From Vibrio sp. ED004 (GTDB taxonomy: Bacteria > Pseudomonadota > Gammaproteobacteria > Enterobacterales > Vibrionaceae): a DNA stretch of 64,000 nucleotides. Location of the stretch: positions 3,720,001 to 3,784,000 of the forward strand of contig NZ_CP066149.1 of NCBI RefSeq assembly GCF_023206395.1, written 5' to 3'. This document shows, one piece after another, positions 44,908 to 55,208 of the stretch; positions within the stretch are counted from its first letter, which is position 1; each line of letters starts with the position of its first letter. A model generated the notes under the pieces. It made no database searches, was not told the DNA's origin, and saw only the letters and a list, made by a program, of their open reading frames with translations. Made by a program: the position numbers and the translations under genes.

Positions 44908-45945
44908 CTAGTTGTTTACTTTAAGTTTTTGGAAGTACTCGTCATAAATAACGCTCGCTTCACCAACTTCATCTTGCCAAACACCGTTATCCATCACTGA
45001 TTGTGGTGGGAAAACGTTCTTATCTTCAGCAAATTCTTTTGGAAGAAGAGGGTAAGCCGTTTTAACTGGCGTCGGGTATCCGATCTCTAGAGCAATCTTA
45101 GCTGCGTTCTCTGGACGAAGAAGGAAGTCGATCATCTTATGAGCCGCTTCGATGTTCTTAGCACCTGAAGGAATTGCTAGGCTGTCCATCCAGAAGATAG
45201 CGCCTTTTTCTGGCCAGATAATGTCAATCGTTGCGCCTTCTTGGCGTGCCATGTAAGCAGAGCCATTCCAAAGCATACCAAGAGACACTTCACCCGCTAG
45301 GTAAGGGTTCGCTGGGAAATCTGAGTTAAATACCAATACGTTTGGCATTAGCTTACGAAGTTCTTCGTACGCTTCTTTGATTTCTTTTGGGTTGGTTGTG
45401 TTTGGAGAATAACCCAGTTTAGAAAGTGCAATGTGGAAAACCTCACGAGAGTCATCCATCATCATCAATTGACCTTCCCACTGTGTATCCCACAGATCGC
45501 CCCAGTTTTTCACTGAAGACTTGTCTAGCATATCTGAGTTGATACCAATACCCGTTGCGCCCCAGATGTAAGGGATCGAGTAGTTGTTGCTTGGGTCAAA
45601 TGGCTTATCTAAGTAATTTGGATCCAAATCAGCAAAGTGGCTTAGCTTAGTTTTATCAAGCTCTTGAAGCATGCCTTCTTTACGCATCTTAGAAACGAAG
45701 TAAGTAGAAGGAACCACTAAGTCGTAACCCGTACCTTGAGTTTTTAACTTAGCGTACATGCTTTCGTTAGACTCATAAGTTGAGTAGTAGACTTTAATGC
45801 CAGTCTCTTCTGTGAAGTCTTCTAGTACTTCATTTGGAATATATTCAGACCAGTTGTAAAAATACAGTTCTTGGTCAGCTGCGAAAGAGGGTGTAGAAAG
45901 TAAAGTAGCAGCACACAATGCGCCGGTATACAGTGTTTTTTTCAT
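44908..45945 (-). CDS. potD: Spermidine/putrescine-binding periplasmic protein, paralog 1
   Basis: Periplasmic receptor of 345 residues for the PotABC polyamine importer. Signal peptide MKKTLYTGALCAATLLSTPSFA. Conserved binding-fold segments YFYNWSEYIPNEVLEDFTEETGIKV, PSTYFVSKM and MMMDDSREVFHIALSKLGYS are shared with the second paralog. I placed the start at the ATG at 45943-45945, where the signal peptide begins and GGAACA lies upstream. A 226-base gap with a hairpin separates it from the other potD. Two potD genes in tandem are known in Vibrio and may differ in ligand preference. Confidence 0.92.
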   Translation of the reverse strand: MKKTLYTGALCAATLLSTPSFAADQELYFYNWSEYIPNEVLEDFTEETGIKVYYSTYESNESMYAKLKTQGTGYDLVVPSTYFVSKMRKEGMLQELDKTKLSHFADLDPNYLDKPFDPSNNYSIPYIWGATGIGINSDMLDKSSVKNWGDLWDTQWEGQLMMMDDSREVFHIALSKLGYSPNTTNPKEIKEAYEELRKLMPNVLVFNSDFPANPYLAGEVSLGMLWNGSAYMARQEGATIDIIWPEKGAIFWMDSLAIPSGAKNIEAAHKMIDFLLRPENAAKIALEIGYPTPVKTAYPLLPKEFAEDKNVFPPQSVMDNGVWQDEVGEASVIYDEYFQKLKVNN

Positions 45946-46042
45946 TACTGTTCCGTTCATTTGTTTGATTTGGAGCTGGGTAGTGAACCCAAAGTAAAAG
46001 GATTTTTAAAATCGCGCTAGATTATAGCAGCGATATAACAAA

Positions 46043-46064
46043 ATAGGCAGCCTAAGCTGCCTAT
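46043..46064 (-). terminator. Hairpin between the two potD genes, possible partial terminator
   Basis: ATAGGCAGC pairs perfectly with GCTGCCTAT across TTAG, followed by TTTTGTTATA on the minus strand. It could reduce read-through into potD1 or protect the upstream message. Confidence 0.65.
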
Positions 46065-46171
46065 TCATTGATATTCTTATTTTTAACTTGTTGATTATCT
46101 AGATAGCCTTGTTAAGTAAACCAATGACTTATTAGCAGCTGGTGACCAGAGCAACTAGATAACGAACTCGC

Positions 46172-47206
46172 TTACTGACCGGCTTTAAGCTTCATGAAGT
46201 AATCTTCGTACTTCACTGTCTTATCGCCAACCGCAGCTTGCCATTCAACACGATCAAGGTCTTCTTGAGATGGGAACAGAGCAGGGCTGTCTTTAAACTT
46301 CTCGTTAGACGCTTTAACTGCCGTTAGGTAGCCAGTGTCACGAGAGATTTGCTCAGCAATTTCAGGGCGAAGTAGGAAGTCGATCATCTTATGAGCCGCT
46401 TCTACGTTTACCGCGCCAGAGCTGATTGCAAAGTTATCAACCCACCCGATGCCACCTTCTTTAGGGAAAACCAGTTTAATAGGTAAACCTTCGTTTTGCG
46501 CTGCAGCAGCAGAACCGTTCCAAAGCATACCAAGACCAACTTCACCAGACATGTAAGGCGCGCCTGGGTTGTCTGAGTTGAACACAAGAACGTTCGGCAT
46601 TAGCTTTTGCAGTTCAGCGTAAGCTTCGTCGATCTCTTTCTCGTTGGTTGTGTTACCTGAGTAACCTAGTTTACGCAGTGCGATGTGGAACACTTCACGA
46701 GTGTCGTCCATCATCATCAGTTGACCTTCAAGCTCAGGCTTCCATAGGTCAGCCCAGCTTTGGAAATCTTCTGGGTCGTACATGTCTGTGTTAACAGCCA
46801 AACCAGTAATAGCAACTACGTGTGGGATAGAGTAGTCGTTATTTGGGTCGTACGGCTTATCTAGGTAGTTGGTATCTAGATTTTTAAAGTTGTTCAGCTT
46901 AGTTTTGTCGATCTTTTGAAGCATACCTTCGTCACGCATCTTAGATACGAAGTAAGTCGACGGCACAACTAGGTCGTAGCCTTTGTTGTGTGTTTTTAGC
47001 TTTGCGTACAAGGTTTCGTTCGACTCGTAAGTCGAGTAGATAACCTTAATACCAGTTTCATCAGTGAACTGTTCTAGAATCTCACTGTTGATGTAAGGTC
47101 CCCAGTTCATGAATACCAATTCTTTGTTATCTTTTGCAAAAGACGGTGCAGATAACATTGAAAGCGCACATGCACTACCAGCTAATAGAGTAGCCCATTT
47201 TTTCAT
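46172..47206 (-). CDS. potD: Spermidine/putrescine-binding periplasmic protein, paralog 2
   Basis: Periplasmic polyamine receptor of 344 residues. Signal peptide MKKWATLLAGSACALSMLSAPSFA. It shares long stretches with its neighbour (TDETGIKVIYSTYESNETLYAKLKT; LMPNVLVFNSD; AAHKMIDFLLRPE). Notable differences include NWGPYINSEI for NWSEYIPNEV and GIGWVDNFAISSGA for AIFWMDSLAIPSGA, near the expected ligand cleft. I chose the ATG at 47204-47206 (GGAGC upstream) over an in-frame start 20 codons earlier. It sits 147 bases after potC. Confidence 0.92.
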   Translation of the reverse strand: MKKWATLLAGSACALSMLSAPSFAKDNKELVFMNWGPYINSEILEQFTDETGIKVIYSTYESNETLYAKLKTHNKGYDLVVPSTYFVSKMRDEGMLQKIDKTKLNNFKNLDTNYLDKPYDPNNDYSIPHVVAITGLAVNTDMYDPEDFQSWADLWKPELEGQLMMMDDTREVFHIALRKLGYSGNTTNEKEIDEAYAELQKLMPNVLVFNSDNPGAPYMSGEVGLGMLWNGSAAAAQNEGLPIKLVFPKEGGIGWVDNFAISSGAVNVEAAHKMIDFLLRPEIAEQISRDTGYLTAVKASNEKFKDSPALFPSQEDLDRVEWQAAVGDKTVKYEDYFMKLKAGQ

Positions 47207-47353
47207 TGACGTTAGCTCCAAACTAAACGTTGCCCTAAGGCAGTAGATAGAAAAACAGAATGGCAATTTACCATTCTGTTTATGATTAACACTTTGTAGA
47301 ACATGAAGTTTGTTAACTTCTTATCAAGTTCATCTCTGTATAGACTAGGAGAC

Positions 47354-48124
47354 TTACTTGATCTTCTCTCTCGCTAGTAACTGAGAAATAATCACCAGAA
47401 CTAACGACACCACTAACATCACAGTTGCTAGGGCGTTTACCTCAGGAGAGATACCCACTTTAACCATTGAGTAAATCTTCAGTGGCAAGATTTCATACGT
47501 TGGGCCCGTTACGAAAGAGCTGATGATCACGTCGTCCAAAGACAGAGTGAAGCTCAATAACCAACCCGCAGCTACCGCTGGCTTAGCAAGAGGAAGGATG
47601 ATCTGTTTTAGAATCGTCCACTCGCTTGCACCTAAATCTTTTGCTGCTTCTAGCATCTTCACATCAAAGCCATTCAAGCGACTGTAGACCGTTACAACAA
47701 CAAACGGCAGACAGAACGTAATGTGCGCTGCAAGTAGGGTAAAGAACCCAAGTTGCACCCCCATTACCAAGAATAGCGCAAGAAGCGAAATCGCCATTAC
47801 GATATCTGGTGACATCATTACGATGAACAGCATGCCATTGACTACGCCTTTACCTTTGAATTGGTAACGGAATAGGGCTACTGCTGTCAGGCTTCCGACG
47901 ATCGTTGCAGCTGTTGCTGAGAACACCGCGACGTTAATCGAGTGCCACGCAGCCTGCATTAGGCTGTCGTTGTTAATCAGCGCGTCATACCACTTAGTGG
48001 TGAAGCCACCCCATTTCATACCAAACTTGTTGGCATTAAATGAGTTCGCAATCAATACGATAATAGGTAGGTATAGAAAAGCGTATACCAGCGCCATAAA
48101 GCTGAACTTAACTGTGCGACCCAT
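47354..48124 (-). CDS. potC: Spermidine/putrescine ABC permease PotC
   Basis: Inner-membrane permease of 256 residues with six helices. The EAA coupling loop is [30 protein letters not shown]. The segment DDVIISSFVTGPTYEILPLKIYSMVKVG is typical of PotC. It starts on the last base of potB's stop (TAATG-type), so the two permeases are coupled and form the heterodimeric channel. Confidence 0.94.
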   Translation of the reverse strand: MGRTVKFSFMALVYAFLYLPIIVLIANSFNANKFGMKWGGFTTKWYDALINNDSLMQAAWHSINVAVFSATAATIVGSLTAVALFRYQFKGKGVVNGMLFIVMMSPDIVMAISLLALFLVMGVQLGFFTLLAAHITFCLPFVVVTVYSRLNGFDVKMLEAAKDLGASEWTILKQIILPLAKPAVAAGWLLSFTLSLDDVIISSFVTGPTYEILPLKIYSMVKVGISPEVNALATVMLVVSLVLVIISQLLAREKIK

Positions 48125-48981
48125 TAGTCTAGCTCCACTTTCTTGTTCAATAGCTTACCTGCTCGGTAGTAGGCATATAGCATCACAGCCATTGCCATGG
48201 TCAGTGCGATACTCGTTGCTGCGCCAAACGGCCAGTCTCGAGCGTTGAGCACTTGGCTCTTAATCACGTTACCAATCAATAGGTTCTTAGCGCCGCCCAA
48301 TAGGTCAGAGATGTAGAACATGCCTAACGCAGGAAGAAGTACTAATAAACAACCACCGATGATGCCAGGCATCGTTAGGGGTAGTACCACTTTCAATAGC
48401 GTTTGCAGTTTGTTCGCACCTAAATCTTTCGCGGCTTCTAAATACGTATCATCCAGTTTTTCAATCGCTGAATACAACGGCAGAATCATGAACGGCAGTA
48501 GGATATACACCAAACCAATCATTACTGCTGTTTCTGAGTACATGATACGTAGCGGCTTATCGATAATGTCTAGTGCTAACAAGCCTTTGTTCAACACACC
48601 TTGAGTACCCAGCACCACTTTTAGTCCGTAAGTACGGATCAAAGAGTTCGTCCAGAATGGCACAATCACTAGGAACAACATGATTGGACGCCATTTCGCC
48701 GGCATTTTTGCCACGATGTAAGCGAACGGGTAACCAATGATTAAACAAAGTAGGGTTGCGACAATCGCCATATAGAAAGAGTGCATCAGCACTTTAAAAT
48801 ACAGCGGGTCAGCCAAACGCACGTAGTTATCGAGAGTGAAGGTCATCTCGATCAAGTTCGCTTCGTCACGAGTTAAGAAGCTAGTACCGATGATCATGAT
48901 ATTTGGAATCATCACGAACAGCACTAACCAACCTGTGATTAAAGCAACAATCGCGTTTTGTAAATTAAACTTCTTGCTCAT
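48124..48981 (-). CDS. potB: Spermidine/putrescine ABC permease PotB
   Basis: Inner-membrane permease of 285 residues with six helices. The EAA loop is [47 protein letters not shown] matches PotB and distinguishes it from PotC. It overlaps potA by 17 bases at the 5' end. Confidence 0.94.
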   Translation of the reverse strand: MSKKFNLQNAIVALITGWLVLFVMIPNIMIIGTSFLTRDEANLIEMTFTLDNYVRLADPLYFKVLMHSFYMAIVATLLCLIIGYPFAYIVAKMPAKWRPIMLFLVIVPFWTNSLIRTYGLKVVLGTQGVLNKGLLALDIIDKPLRIMYSETAVMIGLVYILLPFMILPLYSAIEKLDDTYLEAAKDLGANKLQTLLKVVLPLTMPGIIGGCLLVLLPALGMFYISDLLGGAKNLLIGNVIKSQVLNARDWPFGAATSIALTMAMAVMLYAYYRAGKLLNKKVELD

Positions 48982-50080
48982 CTTCTAATACCACTTCCCA
49001 GCTCTCAACCCAAGTTACTGCAACTTTTTGGCCCAGTGAGTGATCAACATCAGGGTCATCTTCGTTGAAGAATTCGCTAACCATGACACGCATACCAGAT
49101 TCAAGTTCTACCACTGAATCCAATGTCATGCCTTTATAGGTTCGCTCGACAATGTGGCCAACAATACCGCGTTGCTCAGACTCTTTGATTTCTTCAATTC
49201 GAAGATCTTCAGGGCGAAGCAATACTTGCAGTTTTTGACCCGGTGTTACGTCTTTATCGTAATAGATAACTGACTCTTCACCTTCGATTGTCGCAACAAT
49301 GCGTTTTTCATCTAAACGAGATTTCGCTGTCGCTTCGAATACGTTAATTTCACCAATGAAGCGAGCTACAAACAGATTCTTAGGCTCTTCGTAGATCTCT
49401 CTTGGCGTACCATCTTGTTCAATCACGCCATCACGCATAACAATAATGCGGTCAGACATAGACAGCGCTTCTTCTTGGTCATGCGTTACAAAAATGAACG
49501 TGATTCCAAGTTGGCGTTGTAATTGTTTGAGCTCGATTTGCATCTGTTTACGTAACTTGTAATCAAGAGCAGATAGAGATTCATCCAATAGAAGAACTTT
49601 TGGCTTATTAACGACAGCACGAGCGATTGCGATACGTTGCTGTTGGCCACCAGATAGCTGGTGTGGTTTTCGCTGTGCCATTTGTTCTAGGCGCACCATT
49701 TTTAAAGCATCCATTACACGAGGTTCAATCTCGCTGCTTGGTACTTTCTGCATGCGTAAGCCAAATGCCACATTGTCGAAAACGGTCATATGCGGGAATA
49801 GGGCATAGCTTTGGAATACAGTGTTTACATGCCTTTGTTCAGCAGGAACTTGGGTTACGTTCTGTTCAGCTAATAGTATTTGACCACTATCTGCTGTTTC
49901 AAAACCCGCAATCATTCTTAGTACGGTTGTTTTACCACAACCTGATGGGCCTAAAATCGTGAGAAACTCACCATGATTTACGTTTAAATCAAGATTGCCG
50001 ATGACTTCCTTACCATCGAAACTTTTACTAATGCCAGTTAGCTGTACTACTGGCTTTCCTACTGATTTTTTAGCGTTCAA
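48965..50080 (-). CDS. potA: Spermidine/putrescine ABC ATPase PotA
   Basis: ATPase of 371 residues that powers polyamine uptake. Walker [10 protein letters not shown], signature LSGGQQQR, Walker [13 protein letters not shown] (Ser in place of the usual Pro, as in PotA) and switch VTHDQEEA are present. The C-terminal TOBE regulatory domain (about 280-371) is intact. It is the first gene of potABC-potD2-potD1. A leader of alternative hairpins may lie upstream (50177-50229). Confidence 0.95.
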   Translation of the reverse strand: MNAKKSVGKPVVQLTGISKSFDGKEVIGNLDLNVNHGEFLTILGPSGCGKTTVLRMIAGFETADSGQILLAEQNVTQVPAEQRHVNTVFQSYALFPHMTVFDNVAFGLRMQKVPSSEIEPRVMDALKMVRLEQMAQRKPHQLSGGQQQRIAIARAVVNKPKVLLLDESLSALDYKLRKQMQIELKQLQRQLGITFIFVTHDQEEALSMSDRIIVMRDGVIEQDGTPREIYEEPKNLFVARFIGEINVFEATAKSRLDEKRIVATIEGEESVIYYDKDVTPGQKLQVLLRPEDLRIEEIKESEQRGIVGHIVERTYKGMTLDSVVELESGMRVMVSEFFNEDDPDVDHSLGQKVAVTWVESWEVVLEDEQEV

Positions 50081-50409
50081 CGTCTGTTTTTCTCCACCTT
50101 GGTTCTATTTGAGACCTGTTGCTATACACCTTTAAGGCGCGCATCATAATCACCAAAAACGTGAATTCAAAGCATTTTTTACCTTTCGAAGATAAAAAAT
50201 TTCGCAGGTAAAAGTAAACATCCTTTACCATACTGTTATTTACTGGGTTTACACCCCGACAAGTGTCTAATTATTAACCATTAAGACGCAAAAGCAAGCC
50301 TTGTTACAGATTCATATTTTAGTTTGTATCCGACATATGAGTATAATGAAGGTAATTTTTTATCAATAAGTTAGGTCGCTTAGTTTAATTGGCGCACCTA
50401 GGTATCAAT
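50081..50409. other. Divergent region between potA and the 50.4-kb membrane-protein gene
   Basis: Holds promoters in both directions. TATAAT at 50342-50347 is a likely -10 for the plus-strand gene. In the potA leader (minus strand), AGGTAAAA (50184-50177), TTTTACCT (50213-50206) and GGTAAAGG (50229-50222) can pair in two mutually exclusive ways, one with an 8-bp stem. Whether this regulates potA is unknown. Confidence 0.35.
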
Positions 50410-51225
50410 ATGAACAACGACATCGAAAAAGATTTTAATTTGGGCGGTAGTATCAACCGTGCACTTTCCGGCGATTATGAGCTCAAAGCAACGGCTGTAT
50501 TCCAAGAAGCTTGGAAACATACGATAAGTCACTTTCTTTCGTTTTCCCCTGCGATTGTTGCTCTGATGATCGTGCAACTGGCTATCTTTTATATCGCACT
50601 AAAACTGCAACTCGGTGACCCTGCGGTTATCTTAGATGCGGTTATCGATCCAGAGGCGTTTACGCCACAAATCGTTGAATCCATTTTTATTGCCAACTTC
50701 AGCTATGAAGTGATCAGCGCACCTATCTATGCAGGCATCTGTTTGATGGCGATGAGCCACGCCGCTGGCCTACAAACTAAAGTGCGTCATATTGGTAAAG
50801 GTTTGCAGTTCACGGTTCCTGTTATTCTGGTGACTCTGTTTAGCCTAATGCTGCAAGGCATCGCGGGTATGATTCTGCCGTTCTTGTCGATTTACTTCTC
50901 GCTTGCGTTCAGCCATTCAATTCTGCTGATTTGTGACAAGAAAGTGCCGCCAATGCAATCGCTGCTGCTTTCATTACGTGCTGTGAATAAGAAAATCTTC
51001 ACCGTTGCATCTATCTACTTGCTCATTATGTTGATGTTCATCGTCGCTGCAATGATGTACGGCATTGGCCTGATCTTCGTTTTGCCTTTCTTCTTCCATG
51101 TGAAAGGGATTCTTTACCGCGAAATGTTTGGCATCAAACTTAAGGTGATTGCTTCTGAGCACCCGAAGAGTGATGACGATAATAACGACGATAACAATAA
51201 AAACCCGCAGGTATTCGATGCGTAA
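50410..51225 (+). CDS. Integral membrane protein upstream of bax-like gene
   Basis: Protein of 271 residues with about six membrane segments between 45 and 245. The hydrophilic tail is unusually rich in Asp and Asn (SDDDNNDDNNKNPQ). Vibrio genomes carry this protein beside the bax glucosaminidase gene, with an old annotation as a transmembrane gene in bax. I chose the ATG at 50410 over an upstream TTG. Its stop overlaps the next start by eight bases, so the two are coupled. Function unknown. Confidence 0.8.
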   Translation: MNNDIEKDFNLGGSINRALSGDYELKATAVFQEAWKHTISHFLSFSPAIVALMIVQLAIFYIALKLQLGDPAVILDAVIDPEAFTPQIVESIFIANFSYEVISAPIYAGICLMAMSHAAGLQTKVRHIGKGLQFTVPVILVTLFSLMLQGIAGMILPFLSIYFSLAFSHSILLICDKKVPPMQSLLLSLRAVNKKIFTVASIYLLIMLMFIVAAMMYGIGLIFVLPFFFHVKGILYREMFGIKLKVIASEHPKSDDDNNDDNNKNPQVFDA

Positions 51226-52069
51226 TAACGTTCAAGCAAGCTCAAGTAAATCTCTTGCACTAAAAGTGACGGCACTTGCCCTTGTTGGCTCGATCTCATT
51301 AGTTGGGCCACTTCTTTACCAGCAAGAAGAAGAGCGACGTCGTGCAAATAAGACAAGCCAAGATTCTGAACAGCAGTTCGGCAACTTAACCGTGGCTTCA
51401 AATACACCGAACTTTGCTGCCATTGAAGATGTAAACGAGAAAAAAGACTCCTTCTTTTCGTATTTACGTCCAAGTATCAATATCGAAAACAAACGCATCA
51501 CTAAAGAGCGTGCGTTTTTGACTAAGGTTTCTGACGCTGGCATTTCGAACATTGACTCGGAAGATGTGTCATACGCAAAAAGGCTAGGGAAGTTGTACAG
51601 CTTGCCTGTGCCTTCGTCAGGCTTAGAGCAAGCTTGGCTTACAGAGATACTGAACCGTGTAAATGTGCTACCTGAAGCGCTTGTATTAACTCAGGCGGCC
51701 AATGAGTCGGCTTGGGGTACATCGCGCTTTGCGACCCAAGCGAACAACTATTTCGGGCACTGGTGTTACACCAAGGGTTGTGGTCTTGTTCCGCTACAAC
51801 GTAACGAAGGTAGCTCTCATGAAGTGGCAACATTCTCTTCAAGCCAAGAGTCTGTGCACCGTTACTTCATGAACCTGAACCGAAATCGTGCTTATGCTGA
51901 TTTAAGAGCAATCCGCGCCAAACTTGCGGCACAAGGTAATGATTTGCTTACGACGAGCACCGCTACAGAGCTTACCAATGGGTTGCTAAAATATTCTGAG
52001 CGAGGTTCAGACTATGTGACTGATTTACAAGCTATGATCCGTCACAACGAGGTATACTGGAAAAAGTAA
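51218..52069 (+). CDS. Bax-like glucosaminidase domain protein
   Basis: Predicted cell-wall hydrolase of 283 residues. An N-terminal membrane segment (SLALKVTALALVGSISLVGPLL) anchors it facing the periplasm. The glucosaminidase domain (about 130-283) has the catalytic-region sequence LTQAANESAWGTSRFATQANNYFGHWCY with the conserved Glu, and the C-terminal YSERGSDYVTDLQAMIRHN. It would cleave peptidoglycan glycan strands. Coupled to the membrane protein upstream; a terminator follows. The start at 51218 gives a proper anchor; a longer frame begins in the previous gene. Confidence 0.88.
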   Translation: MRNNVQASSSKSLALKVTALALVGSISLVGPLLYQQEEERRRANKTSQDSEQQFGNLTVASNTPNFAAIEDVNEKKDSFFSYLRPSINIENKRITKERAFLTKVSDAGISNIDSEDVSYAKRLGKLYSLPVPSSGLEQAWLTEILNRVNVLPEALVLTQAANESAWGTSRFATQANNYFGHWCYTKGCGLVPLQRNEGSSHEVATFSSSQESVHRYFMNLNRNRAYADLRAIRAKLAAQGNDLLTTSTATELTNGLLKYSERGSDYVTDLQAMIRHNEVYWKK

Positions 52070-52127
52070 CTCGATTTGATATCAGTTGGTTGCCTTTCAT
52101 AGTAGGCTAAACCAATCGGCATTACAT

Positions 52128-52158
52128 AAAGAGCAGCTCATGGCTGCTCTTTCTATTT
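52128..52158 (+). terminator. Terminator after bax-like gene
   Basis: AAAGAGCAGC pairs perfectly with GCTGCTCTTT across TCATG, followed by CTATTT. Confidence 0.8.
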
Positions 52159-52189
52159 ATAAACGCTCAACTTCAACAAGATTATAATA

Positions 52190-52840
52190 ATGAAAAAGAC
52201 AGCACTCGCTTTATTAGCCTCACTAAGTCTTGGGGTCTCTTTACCCGCTGCAGCGCAAGAATACATGTTCACGTATTCTAAGCTCTATACACAACTTAAA
52301 AACAATACCAAAGAAGGGCACGATGACGTCAAAGTTGCAGTCTTCTTTGTGGATCAGCAAGCTCAAACCATCTGCCACATCAGCAAAGCGTGGATGGAAA
52401 AAGAAGAGCACTACGAAGAGCTAAAAGTATCTCCAACACATGAGCTACTTTTACCTGTCGATCAAAACCTTCGTTCAGCAAACCCGCTTATCTTTGTTCA
52501 AACTCAAGAACAAGAGTGTGCGTATTCTTTGGTTGTCATGACACAAGAGCCTTTAGCAGGAACAGTTGAGGTAACGCAGCTGGAAAGCCTATTACCGCAA
52601 ATGCAAGCGATGTTAGAAGACGTCAGCGGCATGTTCTCTAGTTGGTTCACGCCGGATGTTGAAGGGTTAACCTTGGAATTTGATAACAAGCTTGAAGGTA
52701 ACATCGCGCTGTCTAACGGTAAGCAAATCCCAATCACACAAGGGCGTGCGAAGTTCACCCTAGAAGAACTGAATGGAAGTGACAGCATCACGTTACCGGA
52801 ACCCACTATTCGCGTATTACCTTACATTCCTGCGCAATAG
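52190..52840 (+). CDS. DUF2987 family periplasmic protein
   Basis: Secreted protein of 216 residues with signal peptide ending LPAAAQ. DUF2987 proteins are found in Vibrio and related marine genera; no function is assigned. Visible features are YSKLYTQLKNNTKEGHDDVKVAVFFVD and C-terminal LEGNIALSNGKQIPITQGRAKFTL. Two cysteines (TICHIS; QECAYS) could form a disulfide. Predicted to be soluble in the periplasm. Confidence 0.83.
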   Translation: MKKTALALLASLSLGVSLPAAAQEYMFTYSKLYTQLKNNTKEGHDDVKVAVFFVDQQAQTICHISKAWMEKEEHYEELKVSPTHELLLPVDQNLRSANPLIFVQTQEQECAYSLVVMTQEPLAGTVEVTQLESLLPQMQAMLEDVSGMFSSWFTPDVEGLTLEFDNKLEGNIALSNGKQIPITQGRAKFTLEELNGSDSITLPEPTIRVLPYIPAQ

Positions 52841-52885
52841 AGTTTGCCGAACACTTATCACTAGAGCTTAAACAGCACAATGAAG

Positions 52886-52922
52886 AGCAGCCGAACCTTG
52901 CAGGAATAGGCTGCTTTTCTTT
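52886..52922 (+). terminator. Terminator after the DUF2987 gene
   Basis: AGCAGCC pairs with GGCTGCT across a 16-base loop, followed by TTTCTTTTT. The remaining 230 bases to ttcA contain a likely -10 TATAAT at 53083-53088 and nothing else recognisable. Confidence 0.65.
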
Positions 52923-53151
52923 TTCTACCAACAATGTGATTCGCATTTGTGAATGCCAATTTATCTCAAAATCCTATAGCTTCTCGAAAAATCACAGCCC
53001 TTATCGCAAGATAAAACCGAATCTTTCTATTACTCGCCTTGTTTATCCTGCCGTTACTATTTCAACCTGAAATAAAAATCCGTATAATCCACGCCCTAAA
53101 ACAGTCCCACTAGCAATCTACAGTCGGTAATACGACGGTGTGAGAGTCGCA

Positions 53152-54045
53152 ATGAACCAAAACGATAATAGAAAAGAAACACTTGAATTCAACAAACTTC
53201 AGAAACGTCTGAGAAGAAATGTTGGAAATGCCATCATCGACTACAACATGATCGAAGAGAATGACGTAGTAATGGCATGTATTAGTGGCGGTAAAGATTC
53301 ATTTGCGATGCTAGACATTTTGCTACGTTTACGTGAAGCAGCACCTATTAAGTTTGATGTTGTAGCGGTAAACCTAGATCAAAAACAACCTGGGTTCCCT
53401 GAGCACATTCTTCCTGAATACTTTGAAACGCTGAACATTCCTTACTACATCGTAGACAAAGACACATACTCAGTCGTTAAAGAGAAGGTGCCAGAAGGCA
53501 AAACAACGTGTGGCCTATGTTCTCGTCTGCGTCGTGGTACTTTGTACTCGTTCGCTGAAAAGATTGGTGCAACTAAGATCGCACTTGGTCACCACCTTGA
53601 TGACATCGTTGAAACTATGTTCCTGAACATGTTCCACGGTGCACGTCTAAAGGCAATGCCACCAAAGCTTCGCTCTGATGATGGTCGTAACGTTGTTATT
53701 CGTCCACTGACTTACTGTCGTGAAACGGATCTAATCAAATACGCAGAACACAAAGAATTCCCAATCATTCCTTGTAACCTATGTGGTTCACAAGAGAACC
53801 TACAACGTCAGAACATCAAAGCGATGCTGATTGATTGGGACAAGAAAACACCGGGTCGTGTTGAGAAAATCTTCAAATCAATTCAGAACGTAAGCCCAAG
53901 CCAACTGGCTGACCGCGAACTGTTTGATTTCGTGAACCTTCCACTAGACCGCAGCGGTGAACGTGAAGAGTACGAATTCCAAGAAGCTGAGATCTCATCT
54001 TCTAACATCGATGAGTCAATGTTCATCGACGTGACGAACGTATAA
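53152..54045 (+). CDS. ttcA: tRNA 2-thiocytidine(32) synthetase TtcA
   Basis: Thiolates cytidine 32 of certain tRNAs, using ATP and an iron-sulfur cluster. The protein is 297 residues. PP-loop [14 protein letters not shown], the two cluster-binding Cys-x-x-Cys motifs (CGLCSR; CNLCGS) and [18 protein letters not shown] are all intact. The start is set at ATG 53152; a GTG four codons earlier is less likely. It converges on uspE. FNR neighbours it in many Vibrio genomes. Confidence 0.95.
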   Translation: MNQNDNRKETLEFNKLQKRLRRNVGNAIIDYNMIEENDVVMACISGGKDSFAMLDILLRLREAAPIKFDVVAVNLDQKQPGFPEHILPEYFETLNIPYYIVDKDTYSVVKEKVPEGKTTCGLCSRLRRGTLYSFAEKIGATKIALGHHLDDIVETMFLNMFHGARLKAMPPKLRSDDGRNVVIRPLTYCRETDLIKYAEHKEFPIIPCNLCGSQENLQRQNIKAMLIDWDKKTPGRVEKIFKSIQNVSPSQLADRELFDFVNLPLDRSGEREEYEFQEAEISSSNIDESMFIDVTNV

Positions 54046-54095
54046 TAAGAATATTCGATGTAGAGTGATAGACACACTCGCAAAAGACAAACAAA

Positions 54096-54127
54096 AACGC
54101 CTCAAGCACTGCTTGAGGCGTTTTTTT
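54096..54127. terminator. Bidirectional terminator between ttcA and uspE
   Basis: AAAACGCCTCAAGCA and TGCTTGAGGCGTTTT form a long perfect stem, flanked by A and T runs. Confidence 0.92.
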
Positions 54128-54166
54128 ATGAGATGAACTTGTCGTGAAGTTCAGGGCTTAAACGGC

Positions 54167-55117
54167 TTAACCTTTCGAAAGGTTAGGGTCTAACGGGCTA
54201 ACGTAACCAGATGGCTTAAGAGCCAACACGTCACAGTTAATCTTATCGATCACATGTTCTGCGGTATTACCAATAAACACGGCAGACAAGCCAGTACGAC
54301 CCGTTGTACCTAGAATTACCATAGCAGCGTTATTTTCAGACGCGACGCGTGGAATCACATCTTCTGGTAAGCCTTGCTCAACAACAGTTTGCTCTTCACA
54401 CATACCGTGTTTCTGGCGTAGTGCCTTCATTGCTGTTAAGTGATGACCACGAACGGCGTCAGTGTAAGACGTTGGGTCAAACTCAGGCAGTTCGATAGTG
54501 ATATTCGCCGGTGTCACAGGATAAGCGTTAACCAAGAGTGGTTCAGCATCCAAACGACCTGTGATTTCAAGTAATCTATCAACCATCGTATCGTTAAGTT
54601 CTAGGTGAGCTTCTGTCTCTGAGCCTACGTGAACCGAAGCAAAGATCTTCGCGTTATCAGGCCAGAAATCATTTTTAACCAGTAGCACAGGGCTAGGGCA
54701 CTTTCTCAACAGGTGCCAATCAGTTGGTGTGAAGATGACGGATTCTAAGGTGTCATGCTTACGCGTCCCTTTAATCAAGATGTCGTGTCCACCACTGTAG
54801 ATCTCAGCAATGATCGCTTCGTACGGGCGATTATGCCAAACCACTTGAACGTTAAATTCGATGGAATCATCAAGGTAAGGTTCTGCGACTTTGTTCATCC
54901 AGATTTCACGCTGGTGAATCACACCTTTACGCATTGCGTCTCTCTCATCGACAGAGAGCATAGACGTCATTTCATACGAGAAGTCGTATATCGACAAGAA
55001 GAAAGTGATGTGGCTTGTTGAGGTGCTTTTCTTAGCAAGTTGGATAGCACGAACTAGAGCAGGTTGCTCATCGTGATTAATGTCTGCGACAACTAAAATT
55101 TTGTTATAGATACTCAT
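54167..55117 (-). CDS. uspE: Universal stress protein UspE (tandem Usp domains)
   Basis: Cytoplasmic stress protein of 316 residues with two Usp domains (about 1-150 and 155-305). The second contains the ATP-type loop GTTGRTGLSAVFIGNTAEHV, while the first has the degenerate GTRKHDTLESVIFTPTDWHLL. This length and architecture match UspE, which is usually next to fnr, as it is here. It is monocistronic. Roles in motility, adhesion and stress survival are reported for the family in E. coli. Confidence 0.9.
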   Translation of the reverse strand: MSIYNKILVVADINHDEQPALVRAIQLAKKSTSTSHITFFLSIYDFSYEMTSMLSVDERDAMRKGVIHQREIWMNKVAEPYLDDSIEFNVQVVWHNRPYEAIIAEIYSGGHDILIKGTRKHDTLESVIFTPTDWHLLRKCPSPVLLVKNDFWPDNAKIFASVHVGSETEAHLELNDTMVDRLLEITGRLDAEPLLVNAYPVTPANITIELPEFDPTSYTDAVRGHHLTAMKALRQKHGMCEEQTVVEQGLPEDVIPRVASENNAAMVILGTTGRTGLSAVFIGNTAEHVIDKINCDVLALKPSGYVSPLDPNLSKG

Positions 55118-55208
55118 AACTAAGCCTACTTTTCAGACCGAACATATAAATAATGTAGCGTAGTTATGGGGAGATTAAGAGAAATAAAAGAGGTTTTAAG
55201 AGAGAAAC

